NCBI RefSeq assembly: GCF_004348675.1
Contig: NZ_SMKN01000012.1
Location: 16,930-80,929, forward strand
Origin: Micromonospora sp. KC606
GTDB taxonomy: Bacteria; Actinomycetota; Actinomycetes; Mycobacteriales; Micromonosporaceae
Reading direction: 5' to 3'
Length of the DNA stretch: 64,000 nt
Positions within the stretch are counted from its first letter, which is position 1. Each line of letters starts with the position of its first letter. This document shows positions 27,015 to 35,976 of the stretch, piece by piece. The notes beneath the pieces are model-generated. The model was given only the letters and a program-made list of their open reading frames with translations. It ran no database searches and was not told the DNA's origin. The translations under genes and the position numbers were made by a program.

Positions 27015-27335
27015 CTACCGGCTGTGTGGGTGCAGTGGTCGCGAACCACCGCGAAATCTTGCCGGTCGGTGGGTGGTCACGGCGGCGCGTCCCCGCGCGC
27101 CTTGCGGCGCGGGTGGGGTGGCGGTCGGGCGTGCCTGTTGGGCGAGGTTTATGGCGTGGCGGGCGGTGCGCGCGGCGGGACACATGCCGCGGTAGTTGAC
27201 GCACTGTAGGTTGCGGCAGTTGCCGTCGCGATCGGGTTGGTGGGCGGCGGTGACGTCGAGGGCGAGCCGCCACAAGAGTGGGTTGATCACTTCGTCGGGT
27301 ATCGCGGCGGTCAGGCTGAGGCGTTCACGGGACAT
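27015..27335 (-). CDS. small Cys-containing conserved protein, copy A
   Basis: A 106-residue protein starting MSRERLSLTAAIPDEVINPL and continuing LWRLALDVTAAHQPDRDGNC-RNLQC-(x6)-C, then a basic His/Arg/Pro-rich tail. The Cys pattern (NCRNLQC and MC) could bind a metal. AAGGAG lies before the ATG at 27335. A close copy of its first 43 residues starts at 33075. I recall similar small proteins next to XRE regulators in Micromonosporaceae, but no function is known. Confidence 0.65.
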   Translation of the reverse strand: MSRERLSLTAAIPDEVINPLLWRLALDVTAAHQPDRDGNCRNLQCVNYRGMCPAARTARHAINLAQQARPTATPPAPQGARGRAAVTTHRPARFRGGSRPLHPHSR

Positions 27336-27545
27336 AGCGGGACTCCTTCTGTCGGTCGTGTTCGCCGTCCGCCGGAACGAGTGGCGGGCGGCGGACCTGA
27401 TCGACGCTCACCTTTGCCTGAAGGTCAAGTCCTCCGTCCGCTCGTGGCCGTGAGGTGTGGGGATGCGGCGCAGTGTGATGGCGCTCAGGCTGCCGGCGAC
27501 GCGTTCGTAGCGGTGTGGCCTATTCGGCGGCAGGGCGTGGCCCAG
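27211..27545 (-). repeat. ~335-bp direct repeat, copy A
   Basis: This segment covers the first 42 codons of the small Cys-containing gene and about 210 bases of its upstream region. It is repeated with high identity at 32947-33285 in the same orientation. The similarity includes the start region, the palindrome ACCTTT-GCCT-GAAGGT and a following CTATTCGGCGGC block. It is a segmental duplication or two insertions of one module. Confidence 0.7.
27410..27425. promoter_or_regulatory. palindromic operator-like box, copy A
   Basis: ACCTTT-GCCT-GAAGGT, a palindrome with one mismatch, 75-90 bases upstream of the ATG at 27335. On the minus strand it overlaps a TTGACC -35-like hexamer. The perfect version occurs in copy B at 33150-33165, so the box is conserved between the two copies. 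Confidence 0.45.
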
Positions 27546-27701
27546 ACGGTGGGGCCTCGCCTGCGGCGTACGTGTGAGCGCGGATGGCGGCCAGCCGCCT
27601 GTCGAGCGTGGCGACCTGATGGTGTTGCTCGTCGTCGGTGGTAGGAACTCGCTGAAGATTGATTGCCGGCTTCCACCCGCCGGAGTCGGCGGCGGGTCGG
27701 C

Positions 27702-27827
27702 GTGCGGTGGCGGACCGCGGACGGAACCACCGACTTCGTGCTTGATATCGATCGCGCCTGGCAGGTGGTCGAGGAGTTTGTTCGCACCGGTGATCCTGCT
27801 TGCGCGGGAGATTGGTTCGAGCTGTAG
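27702..27827 (+). pseudogene. C-terminal remnant of an immunity-like protein
   Basis: A 41-codon frame ending in TAG reads VRWRTADGTTDFVLDIDRAW followed by QVVEEFVRTGDPACAGDWFEL. This looks like the C-terminus of small Imm1/contact-toxin immunity-type proteins (aspartate-rich strand, EEF-x-x-TG helix end and terminal W-x-E). A stop precedes it a dozen codons upstream and no start or N-terminal half is visible, so it is a fragment. Confidence 0.42.
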
Positions 27828-28328
27828 CGATACGCGGCGTGGCTCCGCCGTGCCGACTGTCTGGCGGCGGCCGAGCGGATCGGTTCGGAACCCGGGGAGG
27901 GGGAGCGGTTCGGGAGCAGCGAGTTGCCCTGAACGGCCTTGACCTGCGTCCAACGGCACCAAACCCTCAACTGCACCCACTCCTACCTGCGGCTCCACGT
28001 TTCCGCAGGTCAGAGTCAGTTCGGCGTCCTGTTTCCCGCGGAATGCTCCGCGGTTCTGCGGAGCAGTCGATAAGCCCATGTTGTCTGGCAGCGAAGTGCG
28101 CAGGTCAAGGCGGTAAGGAGCCGTTGGTTGGCCTGACCTTGCAACTGAGAGCAGATTGGGTGCAGGTTGGCGAAGAGGCCGCCGCGACCGAAGTGCTCAC
28201 CGACGCTGGCTACATCCGCCCCTCGAGAGTGTCAGAGCCTGCCGATATCGTGACGCCTTGTCGTCAGCCGGCTTCAACCGCGGCGGTGATGATGATGGCT
28301 TCTGGCGCCGACACGGCGAGGAGAATCG
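27828..28328. other. 501 bases without a recognisable gene
   Basis: No supported reading frame. The last bases hold the GAGGAG ribosome binding site of the Shedu-like gene. Confidence 0.45.
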
Positions 28329-30065
28329 GTGGCGTACTGGTTGATGGCGGTGGACCATGGTTCGAGGGCCTACGAGGCACCGCCACGGCCGATCCCGGGC
28401 GATTGGGAGACATCGCATTGCACCGGCCGAGATGACCACCATGTGGCCGAGGTCGCAGAGGGCGACGCCGTCGCCCTGATCCGCGTGGGCCGCCATGGCG
28501 GCGTCGTCGCGCACGGTCACACCACGGCTGTAGTCGCCGACCACACCTTCAATGAGGGGCGCTTCTATTTGCGGTGCGACCCGCGAAGAATCGCCGTCCG
28601 GTTCGACGAGACCTACCTGAGCGCACCCGCCCCGCTGCGGTTGCTATCGGGCATCGCCGCCAGCGCGAAGGCTCGGTACGCACGCAGGGCTCAGTCCCGG
28701 CCGGTGCCGCTACTCGAGATCTCTGACGAGGCATGGCAGACGCTGATGCGAGCGGTTGAAACGCCTGGTCGCCTCGAATGGCCGGTCGCCTGGAATCTCG
28801 AGCCCGGCGCAGTGGTCAGCCGCAGGGACGTGCACGACACCTACGGCGGCCAGCGTCAGGGCGCGATCGTGCGCTGCGGCACGACACCCAATACCTTCGT
28901 ATTCCTCGGGGCAGGCTCCAATGGTGCACCGTTCACCTTTCGGTGGGCCGATGACGGTGCGCTGACCTTCGTCGGAAAGCCGGAGGAGATTACCAACACC
29001 GCCCCCACCGCCGAGCCGGTTAGCTCTGAGAACCGGCTCGTTCTGGGACACCTGCGCTCCGGAATCCCATTGCGGATCTTTCACAGCAGCGGCAGGAAGC
29101 CGGTCATCTATCTCGGCGAGGCGGTTGTTGACCAGGAGCGCCCGGTCGAAGGCTGGATCGACGTCGCGACGCCTCCGCCGATAATGACTCCACGCCGCCG
29201 CACCTGGCAACCCGCCCACGAGCAGCGGCGTTTCCGGGCACCGCTGTTGCGTGTGCATCCAGCTACCGAACTCGCTCCATTCTTGGCGCCGGAAGAGCAA
29301 CCCCGGCGCCGGCGCCAGACGTTACGGCTCGCTGTAACCCGCTCCGTCAACGACGCCGGGCCGTCCACCCAGCCGCCGGCCGCTCAACTGTCAGACGCCG
29401 AGGCGATCCAGCATGCCACCGACCGGCTGCGCGCGGTGCCCGACGGCGCGATGCCGGAGCTGGCCGAAGCCGCAGAACTCGCCGATCTGGTAATCCGCCG
29501 ACATCGGACCGCTGCGCTGGGCGACCTTCGCCGTCTCATCCGCGACCCGGACACCCGAGAACCGGCCATCCAGCGACTGCTCGAGCAACACACCTGGGTC
29601 TTCGGCGGCGAGTACATGGGTGCCGCAGCCCGGCGAGCGCTGTCGCTTAGTGACCAGCTGGACATCCCGCTCATCCGCGGCGACGGAACCCTGCACGGCG
29701 TCGAGATCAAACAGGCGAACATCCCGAAACTCGTGGTCGTTCACCGCGGCCGGCCCGTCGTCGGAGCACCGGTACACGAGGCTGTCGTGCAGGCAATGAA
29801 CTACCTGCGCGGCCTGGATGAGCAACGCCATGCGCTGCTCAACGAGTACGGCGTGGACTGCCGCCGCGCCTCGATGACCGTGGTCATCGGCGACCCAGCG
29901 TTTGTCCGAGAGCAGCTCACGGCCGAGGAGATTGCTGAGGCCATCCGCACCTACAATTCGCACCTGAGCCGGATCAGGGTGGTCACTTACTCCGAACTCC
30001 TCGACGGTGCCCACCGATCACTGCGCTTAGGCGGAGCGTCGACCCCAGTGCCCCTACGCCAGTAG
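28329..30065 (+). CDS. Shedu-type nuclease with EVE-like and SRA-like reader modules
   Basis: A 578-residue protein. Residues about 1-130 look EVE/PUA-like (MAYWLMAVDHGSRAYE, EGDAVALIRVGRHGGVVAHG). About 150-290 resembles the SRA-like module of ScoMcrA-type enzymes (SRRDVHDTYGGQRQGAI, RIFHSSGRKPVIYLGEAVV). About 400-560 is a DUF4263/Shedu PD-(D/E)XK nuclease: REPAIQRLLEQHTWVFGGEY, then Asp445, Glu459-x-Lys461 (GVEIKQ) and Gln488 in VVQAMNYLRG. GTG start with GAGGAG six bases upstream. It probably recognises modified or foreign DNA through the N-terminal readers and cleaves it. Single-gene system, as usual for Shedu. Confidence 0.82.
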   Translation: MAYWLMAVDHGSRAYEAPPRPIPGDWETSHCTGRDDHHVAEVAEGDAVALIRVGRHGGVVAHGHTTAVVADHTFNEGRFYLRCDPRRIAVRFDETYLSAPAPLRLLSGIAASAKARYARRAQSRPVPLLEISDEAWQTLMRAVETPGRLEWPVAWNLEPGAVVSRRDVHDTYGGQRQGAIVRCGTTPNTFVFLGAGSNGAPFTFRWADDGALTFVGKPEEITNTAPTAEPVSSENRLVLGHLRSGIPLRIFHSSGRKPVIYLGEAVVDQERPVEGWIDVATPPPIMTPRRRTWQPAHEQRRFRAPLLRVHPATELAPFLAPEEQPRRRRQTLRLAVTRSVNDAGPSTQPPAAQLSDAEAIQHATDRLRAVPDGAMPELAEAAELADLVIRRHRTAALGDLRRLIRDPDTREPAIQRLLEQHTWVFGGEYMGAAARRALSLSDQLDIPLIRGDGTLHGVEIKQANIPKLVVVHRGRPVVGAPVHEAVVQAMNYLRGLDEQRHALLNEYGVDCRRASMTVVIGDPAFVREQLTAEEIAEAIRTYNSHLSRIRVVTYSELLDGAHRSLRLGGASTPVPLRQ

Positions 30066-30343
30066 CAGGCATCACCGGTGGTACCTGTCCTTTGAACTAC
30101 CACGCGTTGACCAGCTGACGGCCGCCGGACCGTAGGACGGCTCAGTACAGTGGCGCGGTGAGCCAGGTCGCACCACAACCCTGACGTTCACCTGGTCTTT
30201 GTCGGTGACATCAGCGCCCGTGATGGTCCGTCAGCCGGCGGGCCAGCCTCTCACGCCGACGTGCGGCGCGTTCTCACGCCCGCATTTCTCGGTTGCGCCC
30301 GGGGTTCCCAACCATTCAAAGTAATGCCGTGACCCCGATTCAG

Positions 30344-31147
30344 ATGCCCGACCCCACCCTGCTAGACGTCGCAGAAGTTGTCCAAGCGGGTGCTTCGGCC
30401 TTCGTTAGCAAGCGAATCTCCGCTACCCCATCAGGGGAGTGGGAGGCTCCGATAGAGGCGTGGAATCTAGCAAGCCTTGCGGTTCGATCAGTTGAAGGCG
30501 TGTGCCTCATAGCGCGAACCGATATGGGTTTGGCTACTGCGGCAACGCAATGCGCCCGCGCGGCGCTGGAGCACACCGTGCGCGCGATCTGGCTGCTCCA
30601 TCCAGCAGATCGCTTCATGGGCGAGGTGCGCTGGCTAGCACTTTTGCACGAATGGGAGCGGTTTGAGGAGTCGGCCACTAAGGAGATCGGCGATACCGCG
30701 ATTCGCGATAAGCACCTGCAAAAGGCCCGCGCTATTAAGGATTTTAGGACAGGGGTTGAGGCGCGCCTGCCAGTTGGTTATTCGTCCTTGCGCCGGCTTC
30801 CAAGCATGCGGGACATGATGGTCGAAATAGGCATCGGCTCCTTCTACCAGTACTATCGCAAACTCTCGCAGCCAGTTCACGGGACTATGGAGGCGACTGA
30901 GACCTACAGACGTAACCTAGGCGATAAGAAATTGTGCGGCGACTTCGGGGGACTGTTCGACTGGATTCTACCCATGCGCCTTTCGTGGGTTTGTATCCGC
31001 AACCTCCATGAGATGGTGTTATTTCGTTGCGGGCCGAAGCCGGTCGAGCTACCCCTTCTGACACCAGGCGAGACCGATGTCGACGGGATCTTTGCCACCA
31101 TGGCTCATAGGGCGGCCGAGTTGCTTCCCGACGGTCGGGAGGGATAG
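30344..31147 (+). CDS. hypothetical alpha-helical protein, DUF5677-like
   Basis: A 267-residue mostly helical protein with blocks ARAALEHTVRAIWLLHPADR and YQYYRKLSQPVHGTMEATET; the latter resembles the Y-x-x-LS-x-x-x-H motif of DUF5677 and related HEPN-like families. Codon use is less GC-rich than that of its neighbours, suggesting recent transfer. No good ribosome binding site was found; the frame is open upstream to 30293 and GTG 30329 is an alternative start. Its place after Shedu suggests a defence or stress role only by association. Confidence 0.65.
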   Translation: MPDPTLLDVAEVVQAGASAFVSKRISATPSGEWEAPIEAWNLASLAVRSVEGVCLIARTDMGLATAATQCARAALEHTVRAIWLLHPADRFMGEVRWLALLHEWERFEESATKEIGDTAIRDKHLQKARAIKDFRTGVEARLPVGYSSLRRLPSMRDMMVEIGIGSFYQYYRKLSQPVHGTMEATETYRRNLGDKKLCGDFGGLFDWILPMRLSWVCIRNLHEMVLFRCGPKPVELPLLTPGETDVDGIFATMAHRAAELLPDGREG

Positions 31148-31211
31148 CAGCAAGGCTTGCCGTCGATTCGGCCTGTCAGTGGCGCTCAAGAGCTAAGGCA
31201 GGTTCTGACCG

Positions 31212-32610
31212 TCAGGTGGTGGCGCCGACGCGGGTTGCGAGATCGCGAAGCCCTGCCGGGGTTGCTGTCGGGGCGTACAGCAGCGATGACACGAGGTCGC
31301 GGACCGAGGGGCGGTTGACCTCTTCGGGGGCGTGCCGTTCCGCGGAGAGTAGGGCCTGAACGACGCGGTCGGGTTTGCCGTGGTGGGTCCAAGCGCGGGC
31401 GGTGTCCACGCAGAAGCGGCCGTACCGTTCGGTGCTGGGCAACTCTGCCGGTCGTACGGTTTGGGCGCTACGCAGTACGGTGCCGGTATCGCCGAGTGCG
31501 GTGTAGACGCCGATCTTGTAACTGGCAACGGTGGCCGGACTCAGCGGCACGACGGTGCCGGGCACGGTGGTCCCGCCGAGCCGGCCGGCGGCTGCGGCGG
31601 CTTCGTCGATGAATGCGGCGGCGGCCGGGGCGTTGCCCGCTTGGGCGCTGCTGTACGCGGCGGTGCACAACAGGTTCCCGTACGCCGCGATGAGGGCCGC
31701 GTCGGCTCCGCCGGAGTCGGCGCCCAGGCCCTCGGCGGTGGTGGTGAGCAGATGCAGGGCGCCGTCGTGGTGGCCCTCGCGGCGCATGGCGATCGCGACG
31801 GTGTGGGTGGCGGCGGCCATCACCACCCCGTTGCCGGTTCCCGGGAGGCGGTCAGGGCGCGGTCGGCGAGTACCCAGGCGATGGCGTCGTCGCCGAGCTT
31901 CGTGCTGACCGACGAGGCGAGCACGTACGCCCGGGCGAGGTGGCCGGCGAGCGCTTCGCGCTGGCGGCCGGCCGCTTGGTCGCGGGCAATGTGTAGACCG
32001 GACAGCAGGCTGGGAAGCCCGCGGGTGAGTTCTGCAAAGCGGCTGTCGGCGTAGGCACGGCTCGCCGCAGCGAGTCCGGTGGTGAGCGCGTCAGGTGCCA
32101 TCGGCGGAGCTATGGAGCCGCCGGTGAGCAGCAGCGCTTCGAGACTAGTCGCCTGGGCCGGCCCGGAGCCAGCGGTCAGGCCGGCGACCGCAGTCACTGC
32201 TGCGCCTGCCCGAAAGATCCGTCGTCGCATGAAGCAGCCGCCTTCGCCGTCGCCTGAACGGCGGAGCCTATCGGCCTCGGAGTTGCTCGCGGCCGAGGTG
32301 TGGGCGGCACGACCGTCGTGTCGCCGGACGTCATCCGAGAGCCCGAGCATCACCGCAGGGATGGACAGGGCGTGGGCCAGTCGGCGGCGGACGTCGATGT
32401 CGTGCAGTGGGGCGCGTTCGAGGCGCGAGATCGTCGAGTCGGAGTATCCGCACAGGTGCCGAGCTCGCTCTGGGTCAGACCGGCGGCTTGACGCACAAGC
32501 CGGATAACGGCTCCGGCGTCGTCGCGGGCGACGGCAGCGCGAAGTTCCGGGGACTGCCATATCGGGTGGGTTGGTGCTGGTCTGCGCTCGCTGGCACCCA
32601 CCTTCGTCAC
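31212..32610 (-). pseudogene. HTH (XRE) regulator with TPR-like C-terminus, two frameshifts
   Basis: The N-terminal frame encodes MTKVGASERRPAPTHPIWQS and AGAVIRLVRQAAGLTQSELG. The helix-turn-helix then continues in the next frame (HLCGYSDSTISRLERAPLHD, SIPAVMLGLSDDVRRHDG) through a hydrophobic AAVTAVAGLTAGSG segment. A second shift after ALTASREP leads to NGVVMAAATHTVAIAMRREG and the TPR-like end at 31212. Each shift equals one missing base, near 32460 and 31835. The intact product would be about 466 residues, typical of actinobacterial XRE/TPR signalling regulators. Confidence 0.75.
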
Positions 32611-32622
32611 GGTAACCGACTG

Positions 32623-33075
32623 TCATGGCGAGGTGGTGGGTCGCGTTGTGCGGGTTATGCAAACGCGTTGCGGTCCCTGCACAGCAGCTACCGGCGGGCG
32701 GTGGCGATGGGCGGTGATGGATGCACCAACCACCACCGGGGCCGGAGCAGCGGCTCGGGGAAAGAGGTCGTCTTGTTGTTCGCAGATCCGGTACGGGTAG
32801 TCGTGCCCAGCACGTTGGCACGTCGGTTGGCGCAGGTGTGCACGTTGGAGATGGACGGGCACCGGTGGGCCGCGGCGAACGTGGTCGCGGCCCGCCAGGT
32901 GCTCGAGGCACCGGATGCCCGGGCGGTGCTCGACCCGCTCCGGCGGCAGGTTGCGGCAGTTGCCGTTGTGGTCGGGATGGTGGGCGGCGGTGACGTCGAG
33001 GGCGAGCCGCCACATGAGCGGGTCGGTCACGTCGTCGGGTATCGCGGCGAGCAGGCTGAGGCGTTCACGGGACAC
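32623..33075 (-). pseudogene. small Cys-containing protein, copy B, chimeric 3' end
   Basis: GTG 33075 starts SRERLSLLAAIPDDVTDPLM followed by WRLALDVTAAHHPDHNGNCR, nearly identical to copy A. Identity stops at about 32943, before the second and third Cys of copy A. The remaining frame (150 residues in total) is Arg/His/Pro-rich and antisense-like. It looks like a copy truncated by recombination. AAGGA lies before the GTG. Confidence 0.5.
32625..32717 (+). pseudogene. short ORF divergent to the HTH pseudogene, early stop
   Basis: MARWWVALCGLCKRVAVPAQ is followed by a TGA after 30 codons; downstream the frame continues WMHQPPPGPEQRLGERGRLV. The start lies 14 bases from the divergent HTH gene, a layout seen for small partner genes of such regulators. 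A TGG-to-TGA nonsense change is one reading; a real 30-residue peptide or chance are others. Confidence 0.28.
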
Positions 33076-33285
33076 GGCGGGTTTCCTTCTGTCGGTCGTG
33101 TTCGCCGGTCGCCGGGACGAGTGGCGGGCGGCAGACACGATCGGCGCTCACCTTCGCCTGAAGGTCAAGTCGTTCGTCCGCTCGTGGCCTTGAGGTGCGA
33201 GGAGCAGGCGCAGTGTGATGCGCCGAGGCTGCCGGTCAAGGGTTGGCGGCGGTGGGTCTATTCGGCGGCGGGCGTGGCCCGAGCG
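32947..33285 (-). repeat. ~335-bp direct repeat, copy B
   Basis: Second copy of the segment at 27211-27545, same orientation, about 5.7 kb apart. Conserved parts are the first codons of the small gene, the leader, the palindrome at 33150-33165 and the CTATTCGGCGGCGGG block near 33252. Between the copies lie the immunity-like remnant, the Shedu gene, the helical protein and the HTH pseudogene. Confidence 0.7.
33150..33165. promoter_or_regulatory. palindromic operator-like box, copy B
   Basis: ACCTTC-GCCT-GAAGGT is a perfect 6-base inverted repeat with a 4-base spacer, at the same distance from the small gene start as in copy A, and overlapping TTGACC on the minus strand. It fits a dimeric repressor or MerR-type operator; the binding protein is unknown. 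Confidence 0.5.
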
Positions 33286-33440
33286 GCCTGAGGATAAGGA
33301 CCAGGAGCAATCCTGGCACCGCGACTCAGGCCGATCAACGTCTCCGATCGAGGCGTAGTCCGCTCTGGTACCCCGTGCGCGCCCGCACGGCGGGTGACGG
33401 TTACCGGCCCGGCGAGTGGCGGGTGGGGGGTGGGTTCGGC

Positions 33441-33473
33441 GGCGTGTGCGGCCTGGAGGCCGCCGCACGCGCC
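33441..33473. terminator. hairpin terminator
   Basis: Arms GGCGTGTGCGGC (33441-33452) and GCCGCACGCGCC (33462-33473) pair over 12 bases with one non-Watson-Crick position and a 9-base loop. It lies 19 bases after the end of the minus-strand replication-relaxation gene. No T tract, as usual in actinomycetes. Confidence 0.6.
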
Positions 33474-33491
33474 AGTGTCCGCTGCTCCTCA

Positions 33492-34424
33492 TTAGGCGGC
33501 CGGCTCGCCCGGGGTGGGCTGGTCGGTGGGGTAGTGGTCGTCGTGGTGGGTGTCGGTGTAGGGCAGGTCGATGAGGCGGTGACGGCCGGAACAGCCGGGT
33601 AGTTGCCAGATCTGGTGGGCGGGGCTGGCGGCGAGGGCGGTGCGTAGTTCGGCGGTGGTGGTGGCGATGGCCGCCTCCGGGCCGGTGCCGGCGATCCGGT
33701 GGTGCAGGTTCGCCTCGCGGCGGGCGGAGGGAAGGTGCAACAGCACCGGCCACGCCCAAGTGCTCAGGAGGTAGAGCCGCTCGTATTTGATGATTTTGTC
33801 GATGAGGACCTGCAGGTTCTCCCCGCTGGTGTCGTACTCAAGGAAGAACGGCACGGACCGTCCGTCCTCGGTCCATATTCCGGCGCCGTCGGGGCGGGGG
33901 AAGCCGGTCGCTCCGGCGATGATGATGTTCGGGTCGCCGCCTTCGCGGTAGAGGGTGCCGGGTTCGTGGTAGGCGGACGCGGGCTGCCAGCGGACGAGGT
34001 CGGTGTCGGGGTGGGTGCGGGCGTGGGCGGCGAGGTCGATGAAGACCTGGTTGCCGCCGAGCAGGTGTGGCAGGTCCGGCCGGCGGGTGAGGGAGTGTTT
34101 GCGGCGGCGGGCTTGGTCGCGGCGGCCTCGTGGGAGTCCGCGTTGGGCGTGGACGTGGTCGTAGCCGAGTTGGTCCAGGACGTAGTGGTAGGGGTGGGAG
34201 CCTCCGTCGGCTTTGTTGGGTCGGAACCGGTCGACCGCTCGCAGGGCGGTGAGGCGGCGTAGGCGGCGTTGGGTGAAGTCCAGGGATGGGAACAGGGCGG
34301 CGGCGATCTGGTCGGTGGTGAGCACGCCGTGGTCGTAGAGCCAGCCCAGGAGCCGGTCATCGCGGGCGGTGATGCTGGCCTGCAGGCGCAGCAGCGGGTC
34401 CGCGGCGGGTAGGTGTTTACCCAT
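33492..34424 (-). CDS. replication-relaxation family protein 1
   Basis: A 310-residue member of the Replic_Relax family found on actinobacterial plasmids and integrative elements. The N-terminal winged helix is seen in LLGWLYDHGVLTTDQIAAAL and LRRLTALRAVDRF; the core has YHYVLDQLGYDH and VPFFLEYDTSGENLQVLIDK, the latter with nuclease-like acidic residues. Start set at MGKHLPAADP, where the family begins; the longer frame is Ser/Pro/Arg-rich. Such proteins are proposed to act in plasmid replication or nicking. Confidence 0.85.
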   Translation of the reverse strand: MGKHLPAADPLLRLQASITARDDRLLGWLYDHGVLTTDQIAAALFPSLDFTQRRLRRLTALRAVDRFRPNKADGGSHPYHYVLDQLGYDHVHAQRGLPRGRRDQARRRKHSLTRRPDLPHLLGGNQVFIDLAAHARTHPDTDLVRWQPASAYHEPGTLYREGGDPNIIIAGATGFPRPDGAGIWTEDGRSVPFFLEYDTSGENLQVLIDKIIKYERLYLLSTWAWPVLLHLPSARREANLHHRIAGTGPEAAIATTTAELRTALAASPAHQIWQLPGCSGRHRLIDLPYTDTHHDDHYPTDQPTPGEPAA

Positions 34425-34956
34425 GGGCACCAGCCCTGGGGGAGAGACCCCAGACTGGAGGGTCTGTCTGGAGCGTTCCCGGATTGCTGACAGCGGGGCT
34501 GACCTGGGCTGTGAGCGGCCGTGAGGGGTCAGGTTGGGGGTCAGGATCAAGACGGACGGTAGAACGGAGATCGGCACTGACCGCTGAAGCGCCGGGCACA
34601 ACGGGTTCGGCGTGACGCTGCGGTGAGGCTGGGTGTGAGTCGGGCTGGTGAGGTTCGCGATGCGGGGTGATCATTGTTGTTGCTCCAGGGTCAGAGGTGC
34701 GACTGGGTGTGAGGACCGGAGGTCCGCGGTCGCTGTGCGGAGGCCTGGTTGGACATGCCAACCTGCCTGGTCTCGCGCGTGTGGCGAACGTCCGGTGACA
34801 CGGGCGGTGTCAGTCGCCGCGATCGAAGTTGGTTACAGCGGCTGCGACCTGCGGTGTGAGAGCCGTAGGGGTTGCCGTTCGGGTTCGAAGCGAACGGCAA
34901 CCTCCGATTGGCCCTCTGACAGTGACCGGGTAAGCGCTTCGTTGGGTCGCCCCGGT

Positions 34957-34996
34957 CTGCTCCTCGACCGGCCCGGGTGGGCTGGTCGAGGAGCAG
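34957..34996. terminator. strong hairpin terminator
   Basis: A 13-base perfect stem: CTGCTCCTCGACC (34957-34969) with GGTCGAGGAGCAG (34984-34996), and a GC-rich loop that can extend the pairing. It lies 12 bases downstream of the minus-strand gene ending at 35008, so it terminates that transcript. No T tract. Confidence 0.8.
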
Positions 34997-35007
34997 CGCT
35001 CGGTTGG

Positions 35008-35976
35008 TCAGGGGCGCGGCGGGTAGTGGTACTCGCCGTTGGCGACGGATTCCTCGTAGGGGCGTTCCGGGTCGGAGATGGGGTGTGGCGCTCGGGGCCG
35101 TACCTCCTTGAAGGTCACGGTGTCGGGCGGCCACTGCTCGGGGGTGTGGGGAAGGTCGGTCAGGGCGAGGCGGTGTGTCTCGCCGATCGGCTGCCAGACC
35201 GGGTCGGCCGGGTGGCCGTGCTCGGGGTTGCTGGTGACGACGGTGAGGTGCCGCGTGTTGCGGCGCTCGAGGTAGCGGCGCAGTTCCTGCTCTCGCTGCG
35301 GGTCGGCGGCGTGGAACAGCAGGGTCGCCAGGCCGGTTTGTTCGGCCAGCGGTCGGTAGGCGTGGACGCGGTCGGCGAGGTCGGCGGGACGGATCTCGCC
35401 GAGGTCGGGCTGGTACCAGAACGCGTGGCGGTTACGGTCGTGGATGTACTCGCCGTGCCAGGCGGCATGCCGCGCTCCGGTGACGTACCGACAGGTGCGC
35501 GGTGACCACCAGGTACGTAGGTCACTGCCGGGCTCGGTGAGCGCTTGGGTGGCCAGGTCGACGAAGAAGTCATTGGCCTGCAGCAGGCCGGGCAGCTCTG
35601 CATGTTCGCGGAGCCGGTCGCGGGTTCGGTACACCTGCGCCGGTGTGACATCGTGGTCTTCGTCGAGTGGGGTGAGTTGGGCGCCGATCGGGCCGAGGCA
35701 CCACGAGGTGTCGGCGGTGGCCGCCGTGCCGGTGTTCCAGAGGCGGTCGATCCAGCCGCGGCGGGCGAGGATCGTCAGACGTCGGGTGGCCGACGCCGTG
35801 GTGGTGGCGAAGCCGAGTGCGGTGAGCTGCGCGGTGGTCAGGACGCGGTGCTCGGCGAGCATCTCGACGGCCCACCAGTCGGGCAGGCGCATGCGGCCGC
35901 TCTCGGCCAGGAGCAGCTCCACCGGGATCGGGCGGGTGGACGGGACAGTGAACTGGGGATGGTAGATGGTCGCCAT
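35008..35976 (-). CDS. replication-relaxation family protein 2
   Basis: A 322-residue Replic_Relax protein, distinct from protein 1. Winged-helix start: WWAVEMLAEHRVLTTAQLTA, RRLTILARRGWIDRLWN; core YQPDLGEIRPADLADRVHAY and LATLLFHAADPQREQELRRY. ATG 35976 has GGAGG nine bases upstream. Two diverged copies in tandem on one strand are common in actinobacterial integrative elements. Its transcript ends at the hairpin at 34957-34996. Confidence 0.83.
   Translation of the reverse strand: MATIYHPQFTVPSTRPIPVELLLAESGRMRLPDWWAVEMLAEHRVLTTAQLTALGFATTTASATRRLTILARRGWIDRLWNTGTAATADTSWCLGPIGAQLTPLDEDHDVTPAQVYRTRDRLREHAELPGLLQANDFFVDLATQALTEPGSDLRTWWSPRTCRYVTGARHAAWHGEYIHDRNRHAFWYQPDLGEIRPADLADRVHAYRPLAEQTGLATLLFHAADPQREQELRRYLERRNTRHLTVVTSNPEHGHPADPVWQPIGETHRLALTDLPHTPEQWPPDTVTFKEVRPRAPHPISDPERPYEESVANGEYHYPPRP

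Noticed and set aside
27480..28080. Possible transposase on the minus strand
   Set aside because: The long open frame is Arg/Pro/Ser-rich and no DDE motif, HTH or terminal inverted repeat was found.
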